Assembly: GCF_000185805.1 (NCBI RefSeq)
Contig: NC_014926.1
Span: forward strand, 452,418-516,417
Direction: 5' to 3'
DNA: 64,000 bases
Origin: Thermovibrio ammonificans HB-1
GTDB taxonomy: Bacteria > Aquificota > Aquificia > Desulfurobacteriales > Desulfurobacteriaceae
In this document: positions 1-9,220 of the stretch, piece by piece
How positions within the stretch are numbered: the first letter of the stretch is position 1
Layout: each line of letters begins with the position of its first letter
The notes under the pieces: generated by a model
Databases searched by the model: none
Told to the model about the DNA's origin: nothing
Seen by the model: only the letters and a program-made list of their open reading frames with translations
Position numbers and translations under genes: made by a program

Positions 1-1498
1 TGACGTACTTTACCTTTGTAAAGTCCACCTTAACTTTGCCCGATTCCCTACCTTTGCTGAAGTATGCCGCTGCGGAGGCTGCGGTTAGAAGCTCTTCCTC
101 CGAAGGCTCTTTTCCCCTTTCAACTTTTAGAATAACGTGGGAGCCCGGAACCTCCCTTGCGTGGAACCAGTAGTCGTGGGGGGAGGCGAGCCTCAGCAGT
201 AGCTCGTTGCCGCTGCTGTTTTTGCCGACGAGCAGCTTCCTGCCCGAAGGTAGGGTATATGCGGCTATGGGTAGCCCTTTGCTACTCTTTTCTTTTTGGG
301 GCTGTTCAAGGAGCAGTAGCTCCTCTCTGTTTTCTGCTTTCTCTACCCTCTCTTTGAGTAGGCTTACAAGGAGGAGCTCCGTTTTGAGCTTCTGAGCCGT
401 TTCCTTTGCCCTTTGGAGCTTCCTGGAGAGTTTCCTGTACTTTTTGAAGTAGTTTTCAAGGTTCTGCCTCGGGCTCAGGGCCGGGTCGAGTTCAACTGTT
501 ACCGTTTCTCCGGTTTCGTAGTCTGTTACGTGGGCTTTCCGGCTTCCCGGCTTTACAAGGTGGAGGTTGTACTTTAGTAGCTCGCCCAGTTTTTTTGCCT
601 TTAGTGCTTCTGCCTCTATTTTCTCCGGGTTTTCATACTCCCGCAGCTCTTCTCTGAGCGCTTTCTCCCTTTTGGCAAGCCTTTTCAGGATTTCCCGCTT
701 TAGGTTCTCGAGTTCCCTCTCCTCTACTGCCTCTTCGAAGAAGGTTCTCCAGCAGTCGCTATAGGGATTATGGCCCGAAAACTCCTTAAACGGCAGCCCT
801 TCGAGTGAGCCGTACCGGAAGGTTGTCATGAACTTGGGTTTGCCGTTTTGGTAGTAGAGGTAGCTCTTGTCGCTTTTTGCGTGCTTTTCCATAAAGGTGG
901 CGTAGGCTACTGTCAGCTTTTTTGTCTCTTTGAAGATGTGGGCAATCTCCTTTGCGTTAAGGGGTGAAAGGCCTGCAACGAACTTGTAGAGCTTCTTCTC
1001 CACCCCTTTGGGGGTAACCTCTCCGAACTTCAGCTCCTCAAAGGGCTTTTTATCGTTGGGGGGGAGCTGGTAGAGCTCTCCCGGTTTGAGTGGGCGGACG
1101 CTGCTTTTAACTTCCTTGAGCTGGTAGATAATTCTCCTCTCCCCGTTCAGAACGAAGAAGTTGGCGTTTTTCCCCGTGAGCTCTATAACCAGGTAGCTGA
1201 CTGTGGGCTGCCCCGACAGAGAGAGTTTAACCAGCTCGATTTCCAGCACCCGGTCTGTTGTTGGGAGGTTTACGCTTTTGATGAAGCTCCCCTCTACCGG
1301 GAGCTTTCTGGTTCCCCTTTTGGCTTTGGGTTCTTCAGATACAAAGGCTGCGTTCGGGTTCCCAAAGTACAGGTTCAGCCAGAGCTTCCCCACCCCTACG
1401 GAAACCAGGTTCCCCTCTACCCTTACCTCTCTGATTTTCCCCTTCCGCAGGAGCCTGTTGAGCTCCCCGGAGAGCTTCTCTATGAAGAGGTAGTCCAT
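1..1498 (-). CDS. rqcH: RqcH/NFACT family ribosome quality control protein (C-terminus off window)
   Basis: The reading frame starts at ATG 1498-1496 and stays open to the left edge, so about 499 residues are visible and the C-terminus is missing. The N-terminal NFACT-N domain carries the Asp-Arg pair (about residues 82-83, in TTDRVLEIEL) that the family needs for alanine tailing. A long charged coiled coil occupies about residues 260-400. The NFACT-R signature HDYWFHAREVPGSHVIL lies near residue 450. Family knowledge: RqcH binds stalled 50S subunits carrying peptidyl-tRNA and adds C-terminal Ala tails; older names are FbpA or fibronectin-binding protein. Its start overlaps the stop of the upstream gene (TGATG), suggesting translational coupling. 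Confidence 0.86.
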   Translation of the reverse strand, partial: MDYLFIEKLSGELNRLLRKGKIREVRVEGNLVSVGVGKLWLNLYFGNPNAAFVSEEPKAKRGTRKLPVEGSFIKSVNLPTTDRVLEIELVKLSLSGQPTVSYLVIELTGKNANFFVLNGERRIIYQLKEVKSSVRPLKPGELYQLPPNDKKPFEELKFGEVTPKGVEKKLYKFVAGLSPLNAKEIAHIFKETKKLTVAYATFMEKHAKSDKSYLYYQNGKPKFMTTFRYGSLEGLPFKEFSGHNPYSDCWRTFFEEAVEERELENLKREILKRLAKREKALREELREYENPEKIEAEALKAKKLGELLKYNLHLVKPGSRKAHVTDYETGETVTVELDPALSPRQNLENYFKKYRKLSRKLQRAKETAQKLKTELLLVSLLKERVEKAENREELLLLEQPQKEKSSKGLPIAAYTLPSGRKLLVGKNSSGNELLLRLASPHDYWFHAREVPGSHVILKVERGKEPSEEELLTAASAAAYFSKGRESGKVKVDFTKVKYV

Positions 1499-2922
1499 CA
1501 GACCGCCTCGGGCTCTACTGCGGCGTAGGGCAGAACGAGCTTTGCGTTTCCGTAGAGGGCCCTTGCGGCCGTTCCGGCGTAGTTCCCTTTCAGCCTAATA
1601 AAGGGTTTACGGAGCTCTGGGTTTTCAGAGAAGGTCCTGTGAACGGCTCCTAATGGAAGGGAGAGTTTCCGGAGGGCCTCCTCGTACTCCCTCTCGGCAG
1701 CCCTTTTGGCCTCAAAGAGCTTCATCTGTATTCGGCTTTTAACGTTGACTTCGCCGTCTCCGGAGGTTTCAACGGATATGAATATTGAATCGGGAAGGTC
1801 GGAAAGCACCTTGGCCTGGGCCCCGTCGCTCTGGGTAGAGGGCATGCACCCGAACGGCTTAACCGAAACAACCATGTGGGTCTTTCTCTTCTTAACGTTG
1901 TAGATATGCTTTGCAACCTCAAGGTGCCCTTCGCCGCCAACTACGAAGTAGTCGAAGTAGGGCTTTGCAAGCTCGGCGAGCTCCCTTTGGGAGGGAAGCT
2001 CCTTCGGCCTGTTATCGAAGGCCGACCTGAAGAGGTTGTAGAGTCCTCTAAAGGTTTTCGCCATTGCCCTTACGGCCAGGAGCTTTTTCACCCTTTCAAC
2101 GGAGAACCCTTTAACTTTAAGGTCCCTCTTGAGCTTCTCCTCCTCTATGAAGAGCTGGTAGTCTATCCATCCCGCTATTGGTTCGGGCCTTACCTCGGCT
2201 CCTTCCTCTTCGAGCCACCGGTGGAGTCTGTAGTTTCCGTCTCCTTCCGTTGTGTGGGCCCAGAACTCCCCTATTACGCTTACCACCGGTTTAACCCTGG
2301 TGTAGTCGAACTCGAGCCTCTCCAGCCGGGAACGGAACCCTTTGAAGAGCCTGAGCATCTCCTTTACGCCGGCTCTTCTCTTTAGGGCTTCGTAGAGTTC
2401 CCAAGAGAAGCTATCAATCTCTGAATCTACGCTGCCCTTTGCGGTTTCGTACGGTCTGAGCTGATATCCCAAGTCTCTGATTATGTCTGCCGCCCAAACG
2501 GCCTTTACCATGTGCCAGATGAGCTTGGGCGTCAGCTCAAACTCCCCTTCCGACGACAGGTCACTCTGGTTGAGAATGGCCACCTTAAAGTTGGGGAAGC
2601 CCGCCTCTTTCAGGGCGTGCCTGTACTCGGTTTCGTACATTCCGAACCTGCACGGCCCGCACGCCCCTACCGTTACAAAGAGGTACTCATCTTCGGGGTT
2701 TACCCCCCTTTCCTTCTCCTCAAGGAGGAACTTGATTAAGTTGCCCACAGTGTAGTAGGTAGGATTGCACATTCCCCTGTTGCAGAACTCCCTACCCACT
2801 GCAAGTGAGCGGTTGTCGGGAGTCGGCAGAAATTTGGCCTTGTAGCCGAAAGCCTCTACCGCTCCCTTCAGGAAGAGCTCGTGGAGGGGGGTAAGGCCGC
2901 CGAAGAGGATGGTTTTAGCCAT
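1498..2922 (-). CDS. 2-hydroxyacyl-CoA dehydratase D-component-like / DUF2229-type protein
   Basis: A 474-residue protein resembling the C-terminal (DUF2229) half of large activators of 2-hydroxyglutaryl-CoA dehydratase. Conserved cysteine motifs are visible: CNRGMC (residues 47-52), GACGPCRFGMYE (about 87-97) and KPFGCMPSTQSDG (about 355). These likely bind an Fe-S cluster. Family knowledge: such proteins take part in radical-type dehydration or ATP-dependent electron activation. No activase (BadF/HgdC) partner is adjacent, so the substrate is unknown. It overlaps hfq by 8 nt upstream and rqcH by 1 nt downstream, in a minus-strand run gltX-miaA-hfq-this gene-rqcH. Confidence 0.7.
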   Translation of the reverse strand: MAKTILFGGLTPLHELFLKGAVEAFGYKAKFLPTPDNRSLAVGREFCNRGMCNPTYYTVGNLIKFLLEEKERGVNPEDEYLFVTVGACGPCRFGMYETEYRHALKEAGFPNFKVAILNQSDLSSEGEFELTPKLIWHMVKAVWAADIIRDLGYQLRPYETAKGSVDSEIDSFSWELYEALKRRAGVKEMLRLFKGFRSRLERLEFDYTRVKPVVSVIGEFWAHTTEGDGNYRLHRWLEEEGAEVRPEPIAGWIDYQLFIEEEKLKRDLKVKGFSVERVKKLLAVRAMAKTFRGLYNLFRSAFDNRPKELPSQRELAELAKPYFDYFVVGGEGHLEVAKHIYNVKKRKTHMVVSVKPFGCMPSTQSDGAQAKVLSDLPDSIFISVETSGDGEVNVKSRIQMKLFEAKRAAEREYEEALRKLSLPLGAVHRTFSENPELRKPFIRLKGNYAGTAARALYGNAKLVLPYAAVEPEAV

Positions 2923-3151
2923 TATCGCTCTCCTGCTGTTCTGTAAAGAGGTTCTTAACAGGCCTTGAGGGCACTATTGTCGCTATTGAGTGTTTATAGA
3001 CCAGCTGTTGGGTTCCGCCGTTCTCTAAAAGGAGCGTGAACTGGTCGAAAAAGGTTATAACTCCCTGAAGCCGCGTTCCCTTCACTAAGAATACGTTTAC
3101 CGGAATTCGCTCCTTCCTCAGCCTGTTGAGGTAGGTGTCCTGCAGGTTCAT
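2915..3151 (-). CDS. hfq: RNA chaperone Hfq
   Basis: A 78-residue Sm-like protein. The Sm1 part is LQDTYLNRLRKERIPVNVFL followed by KGTRLQGVITFFDQF, and the Sm2 motif is YKHSIATIVPSR, matching the conserved YKHAIST motif with Ile for the usual first Ser/Thr position. The length is typical for a tail-less Hfq. Family knowledge: a hexameric ring that pairs small RNAs with mRNAs. It lies 45 nt downstream of miaA, the same miaA-hfq order found in many bacteria, and overlaps the next gene by 8 nt. Its presence makes Hfq-dependent antisense control plausible in this organism. Confidence 0.95.
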   Translation of the reverse strand: MNLQDTYLNRLRKERIPVNVFLVKGTRLQGVITFFDQFTLLLENGGTQQLVYKHSIATIVPSRPVKNLFTEQQESDNG

Positions 3152-3196
3152 CTCTTGCCTCCCTTTTCAGCCCCAAGTTTAAAAATTAATATATGA

Positions 3197-4120
3197 CTAT
3201 ACTTCGCTGTTTGTGTCAACTTTCTTAAGCTCCCGTTTGATGATTTCTAAAAGCTCCTCTTCGGAGATTTCGGAGAGGTTTACCCACTTGAACCCCTTTT
3301 CCTTCCTGAACCAGGTGAACTGGCGCTTGGCAAACTCCTTGGTCCTGCGTTTAAGGAGCCTTTTTGCCTCTTCAAGGGAGGCTTTCCCCTGCAGGAACCC
3401 TGCCATCTCTTTATAGCCAAGGGCCTGAAGGGCCGTTAAGTCCTCGCCGAGGGAGAGGAGCCACTTTGCCTCCTCTAAGAGCCCCCTCCTTACCTGGTCT
3501 TCAACTCTGTTCTCTATGCGTTTGTAGAGCTCATCTCTGTTCCTGAATAGGAAGTAGCCTAAGAACGGATACCTGGGGGTGTCGCTCCACTGTTTGAAGG
3601 CCGTTATCGGTTTGCCTGTGAGCCTAAAAACCTCAACGGCCCTTATGAGCCTTTTCCTGTCGTTGGGACCCACTTTCTCGGCGTACTCGGGACAGACTTT
3701 GAGGGCCTCTTTAAAGAGCTCCTCCGTGGGGACTCTTTTCAGCTCCTCCCTCAGGGCGGGGTCGGAGGGGGGAGTTTGGGGAAGGCCGTAAAGTAGTGCC
3801 TTTATGTAGAGGCCGGTTCCTCCCACAACTATCGGGTATTTTCCCCTCTTCCAAATCTCCTCTACTGCCCGGTCGGCCTCCCTTACAAAGTCGGCCACCG
3901 AGAACTTCTCGGTAGGCTCTACAACGTCTATGAGGTGGTGGGGAATCTCCTCCCTTACCGCTTTGGAGACTTTGTCGGTTCCTACGTCGAGCCCCTTGTA
4001 AACCTGCATGGAGTCGGCAGAGATTACCTCTCCTCCCACTTCCCTTGCCAGTTTGAGGGAGAAGTCGGTTTTTCCCGTTGCCGTTGGTCCTGTTATTACT
4101 ATCAAGGGTTTTTTCTTCAT
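3197..4120 (-). CDS. miaA: tRNA dimethylallyltransferase MiaA
   Basis: A 307-residue enzyme that isopentenylates A37 of tRNAs reading UNN codons. The P-loop GPTATGKTDFSL is at about residues 10-21, followed by SADSMQVYKGLDVGTDK, the GGTGLYIKALLYGL motif near 100 and LTGKPITAFKQW near 165. The C-terminal RTKEFAKRQFTWFRKEKGF is also typical. Length is normal. It sits in the minus-strand order gltX-miaA-hfq with 45-nt gaps on each side. Confidence 0.96.
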   Translation of the reverse strand: MKKKPLIVITGPTATGKTDFSLKLAREVGGEVISADSMQVYKGLDVGTDKVSKAVREEIPHHLIDVVEPTEKFSVADFVREADRAVEEIWKRGKYPIVVGGTGLYIKALLYGLPQTPPSDPALREELKRVPTEELFKEALKVCPEYAEKVGPNDRKRLIRAVEVFRLTGKPITAFKQWSDTPRYPFLGYFLFRNRDELYKRIENRVEDQVRRGLLEEAKWLLSLGEDLTALQALGYKEMAGFLQGKASLEEAKRLLKRRTKEFAKRQFTWFRKEKGFKWVNLSEISEEELLEIIKRELKKVDTNSEV

Positions 4121-4165
4121 CTCTTCCCGGTTTCGGTTGGTTGGGCGGGACCTCTGTCCGGCCTT

Positions 4166-5620
4166 TTATTTAAGCTGCGAGAGGCTGTTTTCGAGCCTTC
4201 TGAGGACTCTCTCTTTCCCCAGTAGCTCTACGAGGACCGGAAGCTCAACTCCGCTTGTTCTTCCCGTTAGGCCGATTCTTACCGGCATAAAAAGGTTCTT
4301 ACCCTTAACGCCGAGCTCTTTCCCTATTTCTTTAACCAGTTTCTTGAAGGTTTCCGACGTTAGTTCTTCTTGGAGCTCTTTCACTTTTTCGTAGAAGAGC
4401 TCAATAACTCTGAGTCTATCGGGGCTCTCCTCTATGAACTTTTTGGCCTCCGGTTCAACTTCAAATTGGTCCTTGAGGAACACCTCCATGTACTCGGGGG
4501 CGTCGGCAAGGACCGTGAAGTACTCCCTGGTTACCTCCACTACCTTCTGGAGCCACTGTTTGTCGAACTCCGACAGGTTAAAGCCTGCCTTTTCGAGGTA
4601 GGGAATCACGAGTTCTGTGAGCTTCTCTATCGGGTAGTTCCTTATGTAGACCTGGTTCATCCAGTTGAGCTTTGTGGTGTCGAACACGGCGGGAGCGCTG
4701 TTAACGTCTTTTATGTCGAACCGCTCTATCAGCTCCTCCATGGAGAGTATTTCTTTGCCGTCTTTGGGGTACCAGCCCAGCAGCGCAAGGAAGTTCGTAA
4801 AGGCTTCTGGTAGGTAGCCTTTCTCTCTAAACTCCTTTACCGAGGTTGAGCCGTGTCTCTTTGAGAGTTTGCTCCTGTCGCTTCCCAGTATCATCGGCAG
4901 GTGGGCAAACTGAGGAGCTTCAAACCCGAGGGCCTCGTAGAGAAGCAGTTGCTTGGGTGTGTTTGATATGTGGTCCTCTCCCCTTATAACGTGGGTAATT
5001 TTCATCAGGGCGTCGTCTACAACCACCACAAAGTTGTAAACGGGCATTCCGTTGGAGCGAACGATTACAAAGTCCCCTCCCAGCTGCCTGCTGTTTATCT
5101 CGATTTCCCCTTTAACGAGGTCTTTAAACTTTACTACCCTGTCTTCGGGGACTTTGAACCTTAAAACGGGCTTTCTCCCCTCGGCTCTCAGCTTCTCCTT
5201 CTCGGCTTCGGTAAGGTGGCGGCACTTCCCCGTGTAGCGGGGCGGCTCTCCCCTCTCCAGCTGCTCTTTCCTCATTTGCTCAAGCTCTTCCTGGGTGCAG
5301 TAGCACTCGTAAACGAGCCCTTTCTCCTTCAGCTTCTCTATGAACTCTTTGTAGATGTTGAGCCTTTCGGACTGCCTGTAGGGGCCGTACGGGCCGCCTC
5401 TGTCGGGGCCTTCGTCCCAGTCGAGGCCCATCCACTTCAGGGCTTCGTAGATTACTTTAACGGCCTCTTCGCTGTGCCTTTCCGTGTCTGTGTCCTCTAT
5501 TCTGAGGATAAATGTGCCGTTGTTGTGCCTTGCAAACAGGTAGTTAAAAAGGGCCGTCCTTGCGTTCCCTACGTGCATGAAGCCGGTTGGGCTCGGTGCA
5601 AACCTCACTCTGACGCTCAT
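4166..5620 (-). CDS. gltX: glutamyl-tRNA synthetase
   Basis: A 484-residue class I aminoacyl-tRNA synthetase. The first signature reads [18 protein letters not shown] (HVGN in place of HIGH, as in many GltX) and the second is [14 protein letters not shown] (KLSKR). A four-cysteine-like zinc site is hinted at by [12 protein letters not shown] and GKCRHL. Besides charging tRNA-Glu for translation, its product feeds the C5 heme pathway through HemA, encoded 2.3 kb away. The gene is divergent from the FlhB-like gene across 54 bp. The start is chosen at [10 protein letters not shown], the usual family N-terminus. Confidence 0.96.
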   Translation of the reverse strand: MSVRVRFAPSPTGFMHVGNARTALFNYLFARHNNGTFILRIEDTDTERHSEEAVKVIYEALKWMGLDWDEGPDRGGPYGPYRQSERLNIYKEFIEKLKEKGLVYECYCTQEELEQMRKEQLERGEPPRYTGKCRHLTEAEKEKLRAEGRKPVLRFKVPEDRVVKFKDLVKGEIEINSRQLGGDFVIVRSNGMPVYNFVVVVDDALMKITHVIRGEDHISNTPKQLLLYEALGFEAPQFAHLPMILGSDRSKLSKRHGSTSVKEFREKGYLPEAFTNFLALLGWYPKDGKEILSMEELIERFDIKDVNSAPAVFDTTKLNWMNQVYIRNYPIEKLTELVIPYLEKAGFNLSEFDKQWLQKVVEVTREYFTVLADAPEYMEVFLKDQFEVEPEAKKFIEESPDRLRVIELFYEKVKELQEELTSETFKKLVKEIGKELGVKGKNLFMPVRIGLTGRTSGVELPVLVELLGKERVLRRLENSLSQLK

Positions 5621-5674
5621 TCTCCAACCTCCAGCTTTTGTGGCCTCTATTTTAAACTTGATAAACTTAAAACG

Positions 5675-5953
5675 ATGGAGAGGAAGAAGGCGGCCGCTTT
5701 AAAGTACGAAAGGGGTAAGATGCGCGCCCCCAGGGTTGTTGCAAAGGGCGAGGGGGTTGTTGCCGAAAAGATTGTAGAGATTGCCAGGCGAAGCGGCGTT
5801 CCCGTTCTTCAGAACAGGGGGCTTGTGGAGTTCCTCCTGCAGGTTGACCTGGGAGCGGAGATTCCTCCGGAGCTCTACAGGGCGGTGGCCGAGCTCCTTG
5901 CCTACGTTTATAGGGTTACGGGGAAGGGCCCTAAAGGCCGAGAAGCTCCTTAA
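5675..5953 (+). CDS. FlhB C-terminal-domain-like protein (FlhB2/FhlB type)
   Basis: A 92-residue protein resembling the cytoplasmic tail of the flagellar export protein Flh[20 protein letters not shown] then a long helix-rich segment ending [18 protein letters not shown]. The NPTH autocleavage motif of true FlhB is absent; APRVVAKG occupies that region. Such short paralogues occur beside flagellar genes in several phyla; the role is unclear, perhaps as a substrate-switch accessory. I chose ATG 5675; there is no clear Shine-Dalgarno before it, so the gene may be leaderless. Its 3' end overlaps that of flgM by 23 nt in a tail-to-tail arrangement. Confidence 0.72.
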   Translation: MERKKAAALKYERGKMRAPRVVAKGEGVVAEKIVEIARRSGVPVLQNRGLVEFLLQVDLGAEIPPELYRAVAELLAYVYRVTGKGPKGREAP

Positions 5954-6203
5954 CGATTGCTTCGGAGATGGCCTCGGGCTTTATCGGATACCTGCCCTCT
6001 GCAATTGCCCGCTTTATGGCCTCTACCTTCTCCTTGGACACGGGCTCAGGCTTGAGGCCCGATATCTCTGCCGTTATCTCAACGGAGACTTCAACTTCGG
6101 AGCTTTCGGAAGCTCCGGCCCTCTTTACCTTGCCGGAGCGCACGCTTGAGCTCTTTCCGGCAAGGAGCTTCATCAGTTCGGAAGAGAGGCTCTCTATCCT
6201 CAA
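5931..6203 (-). CDS. flgM: anti-sigma-28 factor FlgM
   Basis: A 90-residue protein. The C-terminal segment [20 protein letters not shown] followed by [14 protein letters not shown] is the FlgM sigma-28-binding motif. The N-terminal half is Ser/Glu-rich and probably disordered. Family knowledge: FlgM holds FliA inactive until it is exported through the finished hook-basal body. A near-consensus sigma-28 promoter lies upstream (6233-6259), implying the classic feedback in which FliA drives its own inhibitor. No other flagellar structural gene is in the window apart from the convergent FlhB-like gene. Confidence 0.85.
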   Translation of the reverse strand: MRIESLSSELMKLLAGKSSSVRSGKVKRAGASESSEVEVSVEITAEISGLKPEPVSKEKVEAIKRAIAEGRYPIKPEAISEAIVKELLGL

Positions 6204-6232
6204 GTTAAACCCCTCCTAAGGTTCGTTAACTA

Positions 6233-6259
6233 TTATCGGCAGTTTCCACGGCCCTTTGA
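6233..6259 (-). promoter_or_regulatory. sigma-28 (FliA) promoter of flgM
   Basis: On the minus strand the -10 element reads GCCGATAA (6240-6233), identical to the enteric FliA consensus. A TCAA element (6259-6256) lies exactly 15 nt upstream where the consensus has TAAA. The flgM start codon is 30 nt downstream, with a GGAGGGG ribosome site between. Confidence 0.8.
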
Positions 6260-6294
6260 GGCGGGTAATATTATCGTTAATGTAGGAATTTTGT

Positions 6295-7017
6295 TTAGCG
6301 GTGCAACTGCTTAAGCAGGCGGTTTACTATCCCCTCTACTGTGTACTCCCGAGGCGGCTCAAGGGGTTTGAACCCGGCCTTCTCTATGGCCTTTTGGGTA
6401 ACGTGGCCTATAGGCAGAAGCTTAACCCCCTTAAGGAGTTCTTCTCTTCCCGTTACGGAGAGGAAGGCCTTAAAGTTGGAAGGGCTTGTAAAGGCTGCGT
6501 AGTCCACCTTTTTCTCGAAGAACCTTTCCAGCTCTTCCTTAACTTCCCGGCGGGGAAGGGTTTCGTAAACGACCGCTTCGAGTAGCTCTGCCCCCTGTGC
6601 CTCTAAGAAATCCTGGACCACGCTTCTTGCCTTCTTGGGCCTTACTATAAGGACTTTTTTCCCTTTTACGCTCAGTTCCTTTAGAAGCTCTACTACCCCT
6701 TCGCCGCTGAAGTTCTCGGGAACAAGGGGAGAGAAGCCGAGCTCCTCTAAGGCTTTTGCCGTTGCAGAGCCTACGGCAACTACCGTAACTCCCTCAAGTT
6801 CCCGGGGGTCAACTCTTGTGAAAAAGTGTTTTACGCCGTTTTTGCTTGAGAAAACGGCAATATCTGGTGAAAAGGCGGTAACTTCCTCTGGTTTAAACTC
6901 AAGGGGAACGGTTTTTATCAGGGGAGTGGCGAGGAACTCCACTCCCTCGCTGCTGAGCCTTTCGGCAAGGTGGGGCGGAAGCTCCTTAGAGATGAAAAGG
7001 CGCGCTTTTACTGGCAT
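6295..7017 (-). CDS. hemD: uroporphyrinogen-III synthase
   Basis: A 240-residue protein of the low-identity HemD family. It cyclises hydroxymethylbilane with inversion of ring D to uroporphyrinogen III. Visible family landmarks are ATPLIKTVP, AVFSSKNGVKHFF, VVAVGSATAKALEELGF and, in the second lobe, VDYAAFTSPSNFKAF and PIGHVTQKAIEKAGF. Its start overlaps hemC by 10 nt and it ends the hemA-hemC-hemD block, which supports the call. Confidence 0.9.
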   Translation of the reverse strand: MPVKARLFISKELPPHLAERLSSEGVEFLATPLIKTVPLEFKPEEVTAFSPDIAVFSSKNGVKHFFTRVDPRELEGVTVVAVGSATAKALEELGFSPLVPENFSGEGVVELLKELSVKGKKVLIVRPKKARSVVQDFLEAQGAELLEAVVYETLPRREVKEELERFFEKKVDYAAFTSPSNFKAFLSVTGREELLKGVKLLPIGHVTQKAIEKAGFKPLEPPREYTVEGIVNRLLKQLHR

Positions 7018-7943
7018 TTCAGAAGCTCTTCCAGTATCGTTTTACCGCCGGCAGAGAGCAGTCTCTCTGCAACGGCCACCCCTATGGAGTCTGCCTCCCT
7101 CAGGTCTTTAAACCTGAAAACCCCCTCCTCTTTGTGGTAAAACCTGCCGTTGAGGTCGGAGATAAAGGCCCTTACAAGGATTCTGTCCTCGTTAACAACT
7201 GCGTAGCAGCCCAGAGGAACCTGACATCCTCCCTCAACCGTCCTCAAAAAGGCCCTCTCCACCGTTGCGGCAACTTCAGACTCGTAAGAGTTAACGGCTT
7301 CCCTCACTATCCTCTCAACCTCGCTGTCTCCTTCCCTGCCTTCTATTCCCAGTATGCCCTGACACACCGAGGGAATCATCCTCTCGGGTGAGAGGATTTC
7401 GTCTATCTCCTCCTCCCAGCCCAGCCTTTTAACTCCTGCGGCTGCAAGGATTATTGCGTCATACTGACCCTCTTTGAGCTTCCTTATCCGTGTATCCACG
7501 TTGCCCCTTAGGTCTTTAATCTGGAGGTCGGGCCTTAAAATCCTCAGCTGGGCCTTTCTCCTCAAGGAGCTGGTTCCTACAACGGCCCCTTCCGGAAGGG
7601 TCTCAAGGGTGTACCTGCCGCAGGAGAGAAGTGCGTCTCTGGGGTCTTCCCTGTCGGAGAAGGCAATGAGCTTCAACCCTTTGGGGAGCTTACTCGGAAC
7701 GTCCTTAAGGCTGTGAACCGCAATGTCCACTTCTCCCCTGAGCATCGCCTCTTCAATCTCTTTGGTAAAGAGCCCCTTATCTCCGATTTTTGCCAGAGGA
7801 ACGTCCAGAATCTTATCCCCCTTCGTTGTTATCTTTACAAGCTCAACTTCAACGTCGGGGAACTTCTTCTCTATCTGAGCCTTTACCCACTCAGACTGCC
7901 ACAGGGCCAGCTTACTCTTCCTCGTGCCTATCCTTATCTTCAT
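7008..7943 (-). CDS. hemC: porphobilinogen deaminase (hydroxymethylbilane synthase)
   Basis: A 311-residue enzyme that links four porphobilinogens into hydroxymethylbilane. The N-terminus KIRIGTRKSKLALWQ and motif DIAVHSLKDVP are typical. The cysteine in EGGCQVPLGCYA (about residue 240) is the dipyrromethane cofactor attachment site. It is 3 nt from hemA upstream and overlaps hemD by 10 nt, so the three are probably one mRNA. Confidence 0.97.
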   Translation of the reverse strand: MKIRIGTRKSKLALWQSEWVKAQIEKKFPDVEVELVKITTKGDKILDVPLAKIGDKGLFTKEIEEAMLRGEVDIAVHSLKDVPSKLPKGLKLIAFSDREDPRDALLSCGRYTLETLPEGAVVGTSSLRRKAQLRILRPDLQIKDLRGNVDTRIRKLKEGQYDAIILAAAGVKRLGWEEEIDEILSPERMIPSVCQGILGIEGREGDSEVERIVREAVNSYESEVAATVERAFLRTVEGGCQVPLGCYAVVNEDRILVRAFISDLNGRFYHKEEGVFRFKDLREADSIGVAVAERLLSAGGKTILEELLKCQ

Positions 7944-7946
7944 TCC

Positions 7947-9218
7947 CTACTCCTTGCTCAGTCCGAAAATCTCCCTGAATATCTGAACAACCTGGCTTGT
8001 GCTCTCCTCAACGGCCTTCTTCTTCACGTTGGTAATCGGCTGGTGGAGGAGCTTGTTTATGATTATCCTCGTTATATTGTCGACTTCCGCCTCCTGCTCC
8101 GGCGTCAGGCCAAGCTTGGGAAGCCTCTTCTCTAAAACCTCCTTCCTTATGGCCTCGGCCTTCTCTTTAAGCTCGGCTATAAGCGGGGCAACCTCAAGCT
8201 CCCTCAACCACTTTATGAAACGCTGAACGTACCCTTCAATAATCTCCTTGGCTACCTCCGCCTCCCTGAGCCTCTCTTTAATGTTTGCCTCTACAACGTG
8301 CTGCAGGTCGTCTATGTCGTAAAGGTAGAGGCCTTCGTGGTCGTTCAGGGCCGGGTCTATGTCCCTTGGGACGGCTATATCTATGAGGAACATCGGTCTG
8401 TCGGGCCTTGCCTTAAGGGCCGGGAGAACGTTTTTGGGAGTAAGCACGTATCCCGGGGCTCCCGTTGAGCTGATTACTATGTCGGCGAGCTTCAGAACCG
8501 TTTCAAGCTCTGTAAGGGGAAAGGCCTTGCCCCCGAACTCCTCTGCCAGCTTTTGGGCCTTCTCGAGGGTTCTGTTAACAACGAACACCTCCGAGGCACC
8601 GTTGGAGATGAGGTGTTTAACCGCAAGCTCTGCCATCTCGCCGGCGCCTATTATGGCAACCTTTTTGCCGTTTAAATCTCCGAATATCTTCTTGGCGAGC
8701 TCAACGGCGGCAAAACTTATCGAAACGGCGTTCCTTGAGATTCCCGTCTCGGTCCTTACCCTCTTCGAGACCTTCAGGGCCGTTTCGCAGAACCTACACA
8801 GAACCGTGCCTACGGTTCCCAGCTCTTTTGCTGTGTAGAAGGCGTCTTTAAACTGGCCTACTATCTGGGGCTCGCCGACAATCATGGAATCGAGGCTGGA
8901 AGCAACGTAGAACCCGTGCCTTACGGCGTCTTGGTCGCTTTTGCGGTAGAAGAACTTTGTTATCTCCTCTACCGAAGCCCCTTTATGGGCAACGAGGAAC
9001 TCTATCACCCCTTTAAAAGGGGTCTGTGAGCGGGTTGTGAAGTATATCTCCACCCTGTTGCAGGTTGATAGTATGAAACACTCGTCAACGTCGGGAAGGG
9101 CGTTGAGCCTCAGAAGGGCGTTTTCGAGTTCCTCCCCCTTAAACGAGAACTTCTCCCTTACGCTAACGGGAGCCGTTTTGTGACTCACCCCCAGACAGCA
9201 CAGCGTCAGCTCTCCCAT
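7947..9218 (-). CDS. hemA: glutamyl-tRNA reductase
   Basis: A 423-residue enzyme that reduces Glu-tRNA to glutamate-1-semialdehyde, the first step of the C5 tetrapyrrole route. The catalytic cysteine lies in ILSTCNRVEIY (about residue 51). The NADPH-binding domain starts with KKVAIIGAGEMAELAVKHL near residue 185, and a long C-terminal dimerisation helix follows. Two nucleotides separate it from the HemX/CcsA-like gene upstream, an association also seen in Bacillus hemAX. Confidence 0.97.
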   Translation of the reverse strand: MGELTLCCLGVSHKTAPVSVREKFSFKGEELENALLRLNALPDVDECFILSTCNRVEIYFTTRSQTPFKGVIEFLVAHKGASVEEITKFFYRKSDQDAVRHGFYVASSLDSMIVGEPQIVGQFKDAFYTAKELGTVGTVLCRFCETALKVSKRVRTETGISRNAVSISFAAVELAKKIFGDLNGKKVAIIGAGEMAELAVKHLISNGASEVFVVNRTLEKAQKLAEEFGGKAFPLTELETVLKLADIVISSTGAPGYVLTPKNVLPALKARPDRPMFLIDIAVPRDIDPALNDHEGLYLYDIDDLQHVVEANIKERLREAEVAKEIIEGYVQRFIKWLRELEVAPLIAELKEKAEAIRKEVLEKRLPKLGLTPEQEAEVDNITRIIINKLLHQPITNVKKKAVEESTSQVVQIFREIFGLSKE

Positions 9219-9220
9219 GG

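Noticed and set aside
1876-2385. Long plus-strand open frames opposite the dehydratase-like, gltX and hem genes
   Set aside because: They mirror real minus-strand genes in GC-rich DNA, lack ribosome sites and show no protein-like composition.
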